Assembly (NCBI RefSeq): GCF_900046455.1
Contig: NZ_FCOT01000012.1
Span: forward strand, 544,017-608,016
DNA from: Cellulomonas timonensis
GTDB lineage: Bacteria > Actinomycetota > Actinomycetes > Actinomycetales > Cellulomonadaceae
DNA: 64,000 nt
Direction: 5' to 3'
Shown here: positions 1 to 8,074 of the stretch, one piece after another
Numbering within the stretch: position 1 is the first letter of the stretch
Layout of the letters: each line of letters starts with the position of its first letter
Notes under the pieces: generated by a model
What the model was told of the DNA's origin: nothing
Databases searched by the model: none
What the model saw: only the letters and a program-made list of their open reading frames with translations
Program-made: the position numbers and the translations under genes

Positions 1-326
1 TTGAACCACTGCGCCAGGGCGAACAAGAACCCCAGCCCGGCGAACCCGACCCCGAACACGATCTCCCGGCTCAACCACGACGAGTCGAAATGCCGGATCA
101 CATTCAGCGAGTGCATCCGGTCGCCCATGTGGAACCTCGACGCGATCAACCCGAACACCCTCCCCGGGCCGATCGCATACAACGCGGTGTCGGTCATCTT
201 CTCGACCGTGCCCGCCGCGAACTTGCGACCGGCCACGACCTGCACAATTCCCAACACCACGAACGCGCCCACGCTCATCTGCGCCGCCAGGGTGAACACG
301 ATCATCGGAAGCTCAGCGGTGTGCAT
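1..326 (-). CDS. dmsC: DmsC-like membrane anchor subunit of DMSO reductase, copy 1 (partial, cut by window edge)
   Basis: N-terminal part of a DmsC/NrfD-type membrane anchor, the subunit that oxidises membrane quinol and passes electrons to the Fe-S subunit DmsB. It starts at ATG 326, three bases after the stop of dmsB copy 1, so the two are translationally coupled. The 326 bp match bases 4334-4659 of the complete downstream copy almost throughout. A cluster of differences near bases 117-165 changes several codons: V to G, M to R, L to F, M to R and P to R within about 23 codons. This puts arginines into what is a hydrophobic segment in copy 2. The C-terminal part lies outside the window, so I cannot say whether the gene is intact. 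Confidence 0.85.
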   Translation of the reverse strand, partial: MHTAELPMIVFTLAAQMSVGAFVVLGIVQVVAGRKFAAGTVEKMTDTALYAIGPGRVFGLIASRFHMGDRMHSLNVIRHFDSSWLSREIVFGVGFAGLGFLFALAQWF

Positions 327-329
327 GAG

Positions 330-947
330 TCACAGCTCCTCAGGGTTGGCCACAGAACCCGTGCCCGAACCACTGGGCTGGGCGTCACGGTGGGGGGTGA
401 TCACCAGGCGCGGACGCGTGATCGCCGGATCCGGCAACGGCTCCACACCCGCCAGATCACCATGCTCGGCGCGCAACTCCTCAACCGGGCCATAGCTCAG
501 CGCCCGCGACGGGCACGCCGCCACACACGCCGGGTCCTTGCCCTCCGAGCGGTAATCCGCGCACAGGTCGCACTTAGTCATATGCCCGGCCTCCGCGTCG
601 AACTGCGGAGCCGAATACGGGCACGCCCACTCGCAATACCGGCACCCCACACACACATCCTGATCGACGGTCACCACACCATCAGGACCCTGGCTCATCG
701 CCGTCGTCGGGCACACCCGCACACAAATCGGGTCCTCACAGTGATTACACGCGATCGACGTGTAATACGAGAACACATTCGGCACAACGGTGTTCCCGTC
801 ACGCTGCCACGTCCCACCCGAATACTCCGCGACACGCCGCCACGTCACACCCACCGGCAGATCATGCTTGTCCTTACACGCCACAGAACAGGCCTTACAC
901 CCGTTACACAGCGTCTGATCAAAATGGAAACCCAGCTCAGCAGCCAC
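330..947 (-). CDS. dmsB: DmsB, four-cluster ferredoxin-type subunit of DMSO reductase, copy 1
   Basis: 205-residue electron-transfer subunit. Sixteen cysteines form four [4Fe-4S] motifs: C14/17/20/24, C67/70/75/79, C99/102/105/109 and C126/129/141/145. This is the standard DmsB layout, which relays electrons from the DmsC anchor to the molybdenum subunit DmsA. The start is GTG at 947, just after a GGGGG ribosome-binding sequence and 14 bases after the dmsA stop. It has no signal peptide of its own, as expected if it is carried across the membrane with the Tat-tagged DmsA. The protein is identical in sequence to copy 2 at 4663-5280 although the adjacent DmsA proteins differ widely. Confidence 0.96.
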   Translation of the reverse strand: MAAELGFHFDQTLCNGCKACSVACKDKHDLPVGVTWRRVAEYSGGTWQRDGNTVVPNVFSYYTSIACNHCEDPICVRVCPTTAMSQGPDGVVTVDQDVCVGCRYCEWACPYSAPQFDAEAGHMTKCDLCADYRSEGKDPACVAACPSRALSYGPVEELRAEHGDLAGVEPLPDPAITRPRLVITPHRDAQPSGSGTGSVANPEEL

Positions 948-961
948 GATCGTCTACCCCC

Positions 962-3430
962 TTACGCCTTCTCGACCTGGACAAGAGCTGTGTGCTGCGC
1001 ATTCCCCTTGGACAACGGGGTGGGATGGATCCGGGTCAGCACATTGACGGCGCCACCGGTGTCGACGCCGTCCTGGTCGGGCTTGTACCAGGCGCCCTGG
1101 GGCACCGAGAGCACGCCCGGCATGATGCGGGCCGTGACCTTCGCAGGGATGCGGATCCGGCCCCGGTCGTTGAAGATCTCGACCAGGTCGTCGTTCTCGA
1201 TGCCACGCTCCTGGGCGTCGGCGGGGTTCATCCACACCTTCTGCGGGTGGGCCTCCTGCAGCCAGGGGACGTTGCCGTAGGTCGAGTGCGTCCGGGACTT
1301 GTAGTGGTGCCCGATGACCTGCAGCGGGTACTTCTCGTTGGTCCGCGCCTCGATGGCGCCTTCCCACGTGTCGACGTGCTCGGGCAGGGCGGTGAGCTTG
1401 TCACCGGGCTCCGCGTTGGGGAACTCCCAGGTCGAGGTCATCTCCCACAGCTCGGAGGAGAAGATCTCGATCTTCCCGGACGGGGTGTCGAGGGGGTTGG
1501 CGACCGGGTCCTCGCGGAACGCCTTGAGCGGGACGGTGGGTCCGTCGGGGTTCGTGTACCGGTACACGCCCTGCTTCTGCAGCTCTTCGAAGGTCGGGAA
1601 GTCAGGGCGGTCCTTGCGCGTCTCCTCGTGCATCCACCGGACCCACTCCTCGCCGGTGCGCCCCTCGGTGAACTCCTGCTCGACACCCAGGGCCTTGGCG
1701 ATCCCGGTGCAGATCTCGTAGGACGGCTTGGAGTCGAACAGCGGCTCAATCGACTTCTCGCACATGATCAGGTACGCGACGTCACCGGTGTACTCGCTGG
1801 GCGCCATGTCCCAGCGCTCGGCGGTTGTGGTGTCGGGCAGGATCAGGTCGGCCATCTTCGCCGAGGCCGTCATCTGGTTGTCGACGACCACGATGAACTC
1901 GCAGAGCGACTCGTCCTTGAGGATCGCGCGCGTGCGGTTGATGTCCGCGTGCTGGCTGGCCAGCATGTTGCCCGCGTACTGCAGCAGAAACTTGATGCCG
2001 ACGTCGAGCTTGTCCTTGCCGCGGACCCCGTCCTTGAGCCGGGTCAGCTCCGGGCCGCGCTCGATCGCGTCGGTCCAGCCGAACATGGAGATCTGGGTCT
2101 CGACCGGGTTCGAGCCGTCCGGGAACCACATCGACGCGGGCCAGTAGTAGCCCTCGCGACCGCCCGTGCCACCGCCGGAGATGCCGACGTTCCCGGTGAT
2201 CGCCGCGAGCGTGTAGATCGCCCGGGCCTGGTTCTCGCCGTTGGCGTGCCGCTGCGGCCCCCAGCCCTGCGTGATGTTGGCGGGCTTGGCGAGCGCGATC
2301 TCGCGTGCGACGCGGATGATCTGGCCTGCCGGGACGCCGGTGACGTCGGCCGCCCACTCGGGGGTCTTCTCGATCCCGTCGGAGCCCTCGCCCATCACGT
2401 AGGAGCGGTAGGAGTTGCCGGAGGGAACACCCTCGGGCATGTGCGCCTCGTCGAAGCCCTGGCAGTACGCGTCGAGGAACTCCTGGTCGTGCAAGTTCGC
2501 GCTGATGATCGCGTGCGCCATGCCCGCGACGAGCGCCGCGTCAGTCCCGGGCCGCGGCGCCAGCCACTCGTCGGCGAGGTTCACCACCGAGTCAGACTGC
2601 CGCGGGTCGATGACGATGAACTTCACGCCGGCCTGCTTCTTGGCCCACAGCGACGTGAAGAGCACACCGCCGCCGCTCATGCGCGTCTCCATGGGGTTGT
2701 TGCCCCACAGCACGATGAGCTGGGAGTTCGCGGCCGAGTCCTCGAAGCTGTTGCTGATCTGCTCGTCCGGGTTCCCGTAGTGGAACCGGGTGCAGGTGCC
2801 GATCTGCCCGTAGGAGTAGTTGCCGTAGTACCCGAGGTTGCCGCCCATGAGGTTGAGCAGCCGAGCCCAGCCGCCGCTCGTCGACATCAGGCCGTTCCAG
2901 GTGCCCGAGCCGTAATTGCTGTAAATGGCCTCGTTGCCGTACTTCTCGATCGTGCCCTTGAGCTTCTCGGCGAACAGCTCGTACGCCTCGTCCCAGGTGA
3001 TCTGCTCGAACTCGCCCGAGCCGCGCTCGCCGACCCGCTTCATGGGGGCCTTGAGCCGGTCGGCGTTGTAGATGCGCTGGCGCATCGAGCGGCCGCGCAC
3101 GCATGCGCGGATCTGCCGCGTGTAGAGCTCGTCGTCACCCGTGGGGTCGGGCGAGACCCGGACGATCGCGCCGTCCTTGACGTCGAACCGCAGCGGGCAC
3201 CGCGAACCGCAGTTGATGATGCAGGCCGACCAGGTGGTCTTGTCCCCCGTCGCCGCGTCTGCCGTGAGCGTGGCCGCGTTGGAGGGCCCGACGCCGGGCA
3301 GGAGGCCCAGCGAGGCTCCCGCGCCCACGAGGGCTGCCCCACCGCCAGCCGCGCCCGACCACTTCAGGAAGGATCGGCGCGGCATCCCGGTGGTGGTGGG
3401 TGGAATCTCTGTCGTCCCAACGTCGGTCAT
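962..3430 (-). CDS. dmsA: DmsA, molybdopterin catalytic subunit of DMSO reductase, copy 1
   Basis: 822-residue DMSO-reductase-family molybdoenzyme, which reduces dimethyl sulfoxide or a related S-/N-oxide as terminal electron acceptor. A Tat signal (R18-R19-S-F-L-K) is followed by a hydrophobic stretch. The N-terminal Fe-S motif is C70-x3-C74-x3-C78-x31-C110, followed by the DmsA-typical RGRSMRQRIYNADRLKAPMKR. A tyrosine-serine pair near residue 205 fits the Mo-ligand serine region. I chose ATG 3430 because AAAGGA lies eight bases upstream and the start matches copy 2; an in-frame ATG at 3490 would add 20 residues before the Tat motif. It is first gene of the operon dmsA-dmsB-dmsC. Physiological substrate is not proven by sequence. 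Confidence 0.93.
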   Translation of the reverse strand: MTDVGTTEIPPTTTGMPRRSFLKWSGAAGGGAALVGAGASLGLLPGVGPSNAATLTADAATGDKTTWSACIINCGSRCPLRFDVKDGAIVRVSPDPTGDDELYTRQIRACVRGRSMRQRIYNADRLKAPMKRVGERGSGEFEQITWDEAYELFAEKLKGTIEKYGNEAIYSNYGSGTWNGLMSTSGGWARLLNLMGGNLGYYGNYSYGQIGTCTRFHYGNPDEQISNSFEDSAANSQLIVLWGNNPMETRMSGGGVLFTSLWAKKQAGVKFIVIDPRQSDSVVNLADEWLAPRPGTDAALVAGMAHAIISANLHDQEFLDAYCQGFDEAHMPEGVPSGNSYRSYVMGEGSDGIEKTPEWAADVTGVPAGQIIRVAREIALAKPANITQGWGPQRHANGENQARAIYTLAAITGNVGISGGGTGGREGYYWPASMWFPDGSNPVETQISMFGWTDAIERGPELTRLKDGVRGKDKLDVGIKFLLQYAGNMLASQHADINRTRAILKDESLCEFIVVVDNQMTASAKMADLILPDTTTAERWDMAPSEYTGDVAYLIMCEKSIEPLFDSKPSYEICTGIAKALGVEQEFTEGRTGEEWVRWMHEETRKDRPDFPTFEELQKQGVYRYTNPDGPTVPLKAFREDPVANPLDTPSGKIEIFSSELWEMTSTWEFPNAEPGDKLTALPEHVDTWEGAIEARTNEKYPLQVIGHHYKSRTHSTYGNVPWLQEAHPQKVWMNPADAQERGIENDDLVEIFNDRGRIRIPAKVTARIMPGVLSVPQGAWYKPDQDGVDTGGAVNVLTRIHPTPLSKGNAQHTALVQVEKA

Positions 3431-3640
3431 CGGGGGCGTCCTTTCGCGCAGGTCTCGCGCACGCGATTGGCACGGAGACGGATGGCTCAATGCTCCCGGG
3501 CCCCCGATGTGGGACGTGGGGCCATGGTCCTGCCGGGATTGGACCGTTTAGCCACAGAAATCGACGGTTTATTCGCGTACATACGCAAGGCTCGCGTGTG
3601 CTATTGCCCGAAATGGCGCCCTCGTCCCCCGCAAAGTGCC
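3431..3640 (-). promoter_or_regulatory. Upstream region of dmsA copy 1, conserved with copy 2
   Basis: Non-coding leader and promoter region. It shares short blocks in the same order with the region upstream of dmsA copy 2: a block with CTCCCGGG near 3490-3500, acatacgcaa near 3579-3588, and CTATTGCCCGAAATG at 3601-3615. Conservation of these blocks across diverged duplicates suggests shared regulatory sites. I cannot assign a regulator; no clear Fnr-type TTGAT-N4-ATCAA site is visible. Together with the terminator this accounts for the 302-bp gap to the next gene. Confidence 0.45.
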
Positions 3641-3658
3641 GGGGCCAGCCGGACCAAA

Positions 3659-3686
3659 GGCCCGCACCCTGGTGGGGGTGCGGGCC
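3659..3686 (-). terminator. Hairpin terminator after dmsC copy 2
   Basis: Perfect 10-bp stem (ggcccgcacc at 3659-3668 paired with ggtgcgggcc at 3677-3686) with an 8-base loop. On the minus strand it is followed by TTTGG. It sits 46 bp beyond the dmsC stop, separating the two tandem dms operons. Confidence 0.75.
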
Positions 3687-3732
3687 ATTCGCCGTGCGTC
3701 GTCGCCGTGATGGGCGGCGGCTCGGCGGGGTG

Positions 3733-4659
3733 TCACATGCCGATGCGGGTCATCTGCTCGTAGAACTGCGACCGGCCGATCAGCTCACCGGCCAGCACCA
3801 GCACGAACGCGCTGGTCGCCACGATCGCGAGCATCCGCACCCCCGCGTCCTTCGCATGCGAGGCATACCGGTACAGGAACACCCCCAGCAGCCCGGCCCC
3901 GGCGAACACCAGCACCAGCCGCGCGACGAACCACACCCCAGAGAACACCGCGGCCGACTCCGCCGCGGCCCCCCCGGCGGCCGACAGGTTCGAGATGTGC
4001 AGCGGGATGATCACGAACTCGACGCCGAGCATCGCCACAGCGCCCAACCCCACGCCCTTGAGCGAGCCCGTCAACAACGCCGCCGTCGACTCATCCAGCT
4101 CGGCCCCGCCAGCCGAGCGACGGCGCCACATGATCGAGCCCATGAACGCCGCACCAACGGCGAGCGAGCCCAACAGGAATGTCGTGGCGAAGAACTGCGC
4201 GGGCGTCGCCCAGGTGTGCCAGGCCGGAACCGTCTCGAGCGTGTAATAAATCATGCTCATCACGAACACCAAGCACAGGCCCACCACAGCCGTCACACCA
4301 GCCAGGACCTGACGCAAACGCGCCGAGCCCCACTTGAACCACTGCGCCAGGGCGAACAAGAACCCCAGCCCGGCGAACCCGACCCCGAACACGATCTCCC
4401 GGCTCAACCACGACGAGTCGAAATGCCGGATCACATTCAGCGAGTGCATCGGGTCGCCCATGTGGAACATCGACGCGATCAATCCCAGCACCATCACCGG
4501 GCCGATCGCATACAACGCGGTGTCGGTCATCTTCTCGACCGTGCCCGCCGCGAACTTGCGACCGGCCACGACCTGCACAATTCCCAACACCACGAACGCG
4601 CCCACGCTCATCTGGGCGGCCACGGTGAACACGATCATCGGAAGCTCAGCGGTGTGCAT
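3733..4659 (-). CDS. dmsC: DmsC-like membrane anchor subunit of DMSO reductase, copy 2
   Basis: Complete 308-residue polytopic membrane protein with about eight hydrophobic segments. It is the DmsC anchor that binds menaquinol and delivers electrons to DmsB. It starts at ATG 4659, three bases after the dmsB stop, and ends before a strong hairpin. The first hydrophobic segments contain the GPVMVLGLIASMFHMGDPMH stretch, which is altered in copy 1. Family assignment rests on operon position, size and topology more than on a diagnostic motif. Confidence 0.9.
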   Translation of the reverse strand: MHTAELPMIVFTVAAQMSVGAFVVLGIVQVVAGRKFAAGTVEKMTDTALYAIGPVMVLGLIASMFHMGDPMHSLNVIRHFDSSWLSREIVFGVGFAGLGFLFALAQWFKWGSARLRQVLAGVTAVVGLCLVFVMSMIYYTLETVPAWHTWATPAQFFATTFLLGSLAVGAAFMGSIMWRRRSAGGAELDESTAALLTGSLKGVGLGAVAMLGVEFVIIPLHISNLSAAGGAAAESAAVFSGVWFVARLVLVFAGAGLLGVFLYRYASHAKDAGVRMLAIVATSAFVLVLAGELIGRSQFYEQMTRIGM

Positions 4660-4662
4660 GAG

Positions 4663-5280
4663 TCACAGCTCCTCAGGGTTGGCCACAGAACCCGTGCCCG
4701 AACCACTGGGCTGGGCGTCACGGTGGGGGGTGATCACCAGGCGCGGACGCGTGATCGCCGGGTCCGGCAGCGGCTCCACACCGGCCAGATCACCATGCTC
4801 GGCGCGCAGCTCCTCGACCGGGCCATAGCTCAGCGCCCGCGACGGGCACGCCGCCACACACGCCGGGTCCTTGCCCTCGGAGCGGTAGTCCGCGCACAGG
4901 TCGCACTTGGTCATATGCCCGGCCTCCGCGTCGAACTGCGGAGCCGAATACGGGCACGCCCACTCGCAATACCGGCACCCCACACACACATCCTGATCGA
5001 CAGTGACCACACCATCAGGACCCTGGCTCATCGCCGTCGTCGGGCACACCCGCACACAAATCGGGTCCTCACAGTGATTACACGCGATCGACGTGTAATA
5101 CGAGAACACATTCGGCACAACGGTGTTCCCGTCACGCTGCCACGTCCCACCCGAATACTCCGCGACACGCCGCCACGTCACACCCACCGGCAGATCATGC
5201 TTGTCCTTACACGCCACAGAACAGGCCTTACACCCGTTACACAGCGTCTGATCAAAATGGAAACCCAGCTCAGCAGCCAC
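4663..5280 (-). CDS. dmsB: DmsB, four-cluster ferredoxin-type subunit of DMSO reductase, copy 2
   Basis: 205 residues, identical to copy 1 at 330-947 with only a few silent base changes. It has the same sixteen cysteines in four [4Fe-4S] motifs and the same GTG start after GGGGG. The near-identity at DNA level continues into the last codons of dmsA and the first part of dmsC, then stops abruptly. This marks a tract homogenised between the two operons. Confidence 0.96.
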   Translation of the reverse strand: MAAELGFHFDQTLCNGCKACSVACKDKHDLPVGVTWRRVAEYSGGTWQRDGNTVVPNVFSYYTSIACNHCEDPICVRVCPTTAMSQGPDGVVTVDQDVCVGCRYCEWACPYSAPQFDAEAGHMTKCDLCADYRSEGKDPACVAACPSRALSYGPVEELRAEHGDLAGVEPLPDPAITRPRLVITPHRDAQPSGSGTGSVANPEEL

Positions 5281-5294
5281 GATCGTCTACCCCC

Positions 5295-7730
5295 TTACGC
5301 CTTCTCGACCTGGACAAGATTCGTGTGCGCCGTGGTGGCCTTGGCCAACGGCGTGGTGTTCCAGCTCGTGAGGGTGTTGATGCTCCCCCCACGGTCCAGC
5401 CCGTCCTTGTCAGGTCGGTACCAGGCGCCCTGCGGCACCGAGAGCACGCCCGGCATGATGCGCGGGGTCACCCGCGCGACCAGCTCGATGCGGCCGCGGT
5501 CGTTGAAGACCTGCACCACGTCGTCGTTCTCGATGCCACGCTCCCGGGCGTCGGCGGGGTTGATCCACACCATCTGCGGGTGGGCCTCCTGCAGCCAGGG
5601 GACGTTGCCGTAGGTCGAGTGCGTCCGGGACTTGTAGTGGTGCCCGATGCACTGCAGCGGGTACTTCTCGTTGGTCCGCGCCTCCTCGACACCCTCGGCG
5701 CCGACGATGTGCTCCGGCAGGGCCGTGATGCGCTGCCCCTCGGGCAGCTCCCACGTGTGGGCGATGTCCCAGATCTGCTTCGAGAAGATCTCGATCTTGC
5801 CCGAGGGCGTCTTGAGCGGGTTCGCGACCGGGTCGTCACGGAACGCCTTGAGCGGGATGACGTGCCCCGCCGGGTTGTTCTGGCGGTAGACGCCAGCCGC
5901 GCGGAACTCCTCGTTCGGAGGGATCGCCGGAGTGTCCTTGCGGGTGGCCTCGATGAGCTCGTCGATCCACTCGTCCTGGGTCTTGCCCTCGGTGAACTCC
6001 TCCTCGACCCCCAGCCGCTTGGCGAGCTCGGTGAGGATCTCGTAGATCGGCTTGGAGTCGAATAGCGGCTCGATCGCCTTGTCCGCGTAGATGACGTACC
6101 CGAGGTCACCCGTCGAGCCGCCCGCCGTGAGGTCACGCTGCTCGACGTTCGACACGTCCGGGAGCAGGATGTCGGCGAACTTCGCCGAGGCGGTCATCTG
6201 GTTGTCGATCACGAGGATGAACTCGAGCAGCGACTCGTCCTGCAGCAGCTTCGACGTCCGGTTGGCGTCCATGTGCTGGTTGACGATCGTGTTGCCGGCG
6301 TAGTTGAAGAGGAACTTGATGCCGGTGTCCAGCTTGTCCTTGCCACGCACCCCGTCCCGGAGCTTCGTCATCTCCGGGCCGCGCTCGACCGCGTCGGTCC
6401 ACATGCAGATCGAGATCGAGGTCCCGACCGGGTTCTTCAGCTCGGGGAAGCCCGCGACCTTGAAGTTGTAGGTGGTCTCACGATCACCGGTGCCACCACC
6501 GGGAATGCCGACGTTGCCCGTGAGCAGCGCGAGCATGAAGACCGCGCGGGCCGAGTTCTCGCCGTTCATCTGACGCTGCGCGCCCCAGCCCTGGCTGATC
6601 GCGCACGGCTTGGCGCCGGCGATCTGCCGGGCGACGGAGATGATCTGCGCGCTCGTGACGCCGGTGATCTGGCTGGCCCACGCAGGCGTCTTGACGACGC
6701 CGTCGGGGCCCGTGCCGAGGATGTAGCTCTTGTAGGAGTTCCCCGCCGGGATGCCCTCGGGCATGTGCTCCTCGTCGTAGCCCACGCAGTACGTGTCCAG
6801 GAACTCCTGGTCGACGAGGTCCTCGGTGATCATCACGTGTGCCATGCCGGCCACGAGCGCCGCGTCGGTGCCCGGGTGCAGCGCAACCCACTCGTCACCC
6901 ACGGTCGACGCTGTGTCGGAGTAGCGAGGGTCGACCACGATGAACTTCGTGCTGCTCATCTGCTTCGCCTTCTGGATGACGAAGGCCTCGCCGCCCATGC
7001 GCGTCTCGAGTGGGTTGTTGCCCCACAGCACGACGAGCTGGGAGTTGACGGCGTCGTCGAACGTGTTGGTCGACGGTGAGGTGCCGTAGGTGTAGGGCGC
7101 GGCGATCTGGATGGCGCCGGTCGAGTACGTGCCATACGAGAGCAGGTAGCCGCCGAGGCAGTTGAGGAACCGGCGCACCGAGGAGCGCGAGCCGATCGCA
7201 CCGCCGTTGGTCCCCGTTCCCGAGTTGAGGTAGACCGCCTCGTTGCCGTGCTCGGCGATGATCCGCTCGAGCTCGGCGGCGATCGTGTCGAACGCCTCGT
7301 CCCAGGTGATCTCCTCGAACTCGCCCGCCCCTCGCGGGCCGACCCGCTTCATGGGGGCCTTGAGCCGGTCCGCGTTGTAGATGCGCTGGCGCATCGAGCG
7401 TCCACGCACGCAGGCGCGGATCTGCTGCGACCCGAGCTCGTCATCACCGGCGTCATCGGTCTCGACCCGGACGATCGTGCCGTCCTTGACGTGGAAGCGC
7501 AGCGGGCACCTGCTCTGGCAGTTGACCCAGCACGAGTTCCACGCCACCGAGTCCGCGCCCGTGATCGGCGACGCGGCCGCGGCGTTCGCGGCGCCGACAC
7601 CGGGGATTCCGAACGACGCGCCTGCGCCGACGAGTGCCGCACCACCCCCCGCCGCACCCGACCACTTGAGGAACGACCGCCGCGGCATCCCGATCGTGGG
7701 TGGAGTCTCTGTCATCCCAACGGCTGTCAT
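5295..7730 (-). CDS. dmsA: DmsA, molybdopterin catalytic subunit of DMSO reductase, copy 2
   Basis: 811-residue paralogue of the catalytic subunit at 962-3430. Tat motif R17-R18-S-F-L-K; Fe-S motif C67-x3-C71-x3-C75-x31-C107; then the same RGRSMRQRIYNADRLKAPMKR block. The sequence from residue about 120 onward (EITWDEAFDTIAAELERIIAEHGNE and beyond) resembles E. coli DmsA more closely than copy 1 does in places. The active-site neighbourhood differs from copy 1 (LSYGTYSTGAIQ against LGYYGNYSYGQIG), so the two enzymes may prefer different oxides. First gene of a complete dmsABC operon; no DmsD-type chaperone gene is in the window. Confidence 0.93.
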   Translation of the reverse strand: MTAVGMTETPPTIGMPRRSFLKWSGAAGGGAALVGAGASFGIPGVGAANAAAASPITGADSVAWNSCWVNCQSRCPLRFHVKDGTIVRVETDDAGDDELGSQQIRACVRGRSMRQRIYNADRLKAPMKRVGPRGAGEFEEITWDEAFDTIAAELERIIAEHGNEAVYLNSGTGTNGGAIGSRSSVRRFLNCLGGYLLSYGTYSTGAIQIAAPYTYGTSPSTNTFDDAVNSQLVVLWGNNPLETRMGGEAFVIQKAKQMSSTKFIVVDPRYSDTASTVGDEWVALHPGTDAALVAGMAHVMITEDLVDQEFLDTYCVGYDEEHMPEGIPAGNSYKSYILGTGPDGVVKTPAWASQITGVTSAQIISVARQIAGAKPCAISQGWGAQRQMNGENSARAVFMLALLTGNVGIPGGGTGDRETTYNFKVAGFPELKNPVGTSISICMWTDAVERGPEMTKLRDGVRGKDKLDTGIKFLFNYAGNTIVNQHMDANRTSKLLQDESLLEFILVIDNQMTASAKFADILLPDVSNVEQRDLTAGGSTGDLGYVIYADKAIEPLFDSKPIYEILTELAKRLGVEEEFTEGKTQDEWIDELIEATRKDTPAIPPNEEFRAAGVYRQNNPAGHVIPLKAFRDDPVANPLKTPSGKIEIFSKQIWDIAHTWELPEGQRITALPEHIVGAEGVEEARTNEKYPLQCIGHHYKSRTHSTYGNVPWLQEAHPQMVWINPADARERGIENDDVVQVFNDRGRIELVARVTPRIMPGVLSVPQGAWYRPDKDGLDRGGSINTLTSWNTTPLAKATTAHTNLVQVEKA

Positions 7731-7925
7731 CGGGGAAGCCCTTTCGCACAGGTCTCGGCTACGACGTTGTCACCGCGACGGATGGCCTAATGCTCCCGGG
7801 CTTCCGATGTGCGACGTGGGGCAATGGTCCTGCCGGATTCAACCCTGTTTCGACGGTAATTTGCCGGTATCCATGTGCACATACGCAATACACGTGTGCG
7901 CTATTGCCCGAAATGCCCGCCGCGT
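7731..7925 (-). promoter_or_regulatory. Upstream region of dmsA copy 2
   Basis: Leader and promoter region carrying the same conserved blocks as upstream of copy 1, including CTATTGCCCGAAATG at 7901-7915 and acatacgcaa at 7880-7889. A 10-bp perfect palindrome ATGTGCACAT lies at 7873-7882 but is not conserved in copy 1. A shared regulator is inferred only. Confidence 0.4.
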
Positions 7926-7973
7926 TGACGACTCGGGCGCGTCGCCCGGTCCCCCAACGGCCGACACGCAAGA

Positions 7974-8003
7974 ACGCTCGGCTGGGAGAACCCAGCCGAG
8001 CGT
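7974..8003. terminator. Strong hairpin between dms region and wall-protein gene
   Basis: Perfect 13-bp stem: acgctcggctggg (7974-7986), loop agaa, cccagccgagcgt (7991-8003). It lies downstream of the minus-strand gene ending at 8075. T-rich flanks are weak, so this may be a Rho-independent terminator in the GC-rich actinobacterial style. Confidence 0.65.
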
Positions 8004-8019
8004 CATCAGCGGCATGGCA

Positions 8020-8051
8020 ATGGCCCCTGCGATTGTCACCGCAGGGGCCAT
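8020..8051 (-). terminator. Hairpin terminator after the carboxypeptidase-like gene
   Basis: 12-bp perfect stem, atggcccctgcg (8020-8031) with cgcaggggccat (8040-8051), 8-base loop, 23 bp beyond the stop codon at 8075. It forms a double terminator with the hairpin at 7974-8003. Confidence 0.7.
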
Positions 8052-8074
8052 GCCGTCGATCATCGAACGGTCTG

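Noticed and set aside
992-3763. Very long plus-strand open frame opposite dmsA copy 1
   Set aside because: Composition is Arg/Gly/Leu-rich without domains; it is the usual antisense shadow of a GC-rich gene, and the minus strand carries clear molybdoenzyme motifs.
7873-7882. CRP/GlxR site at the ATGTGCACAT palindrome
   Set aside because: It lacks the TGTGA-N6-TCACA spacing and is not conserved upstream of dmsA copy 1.
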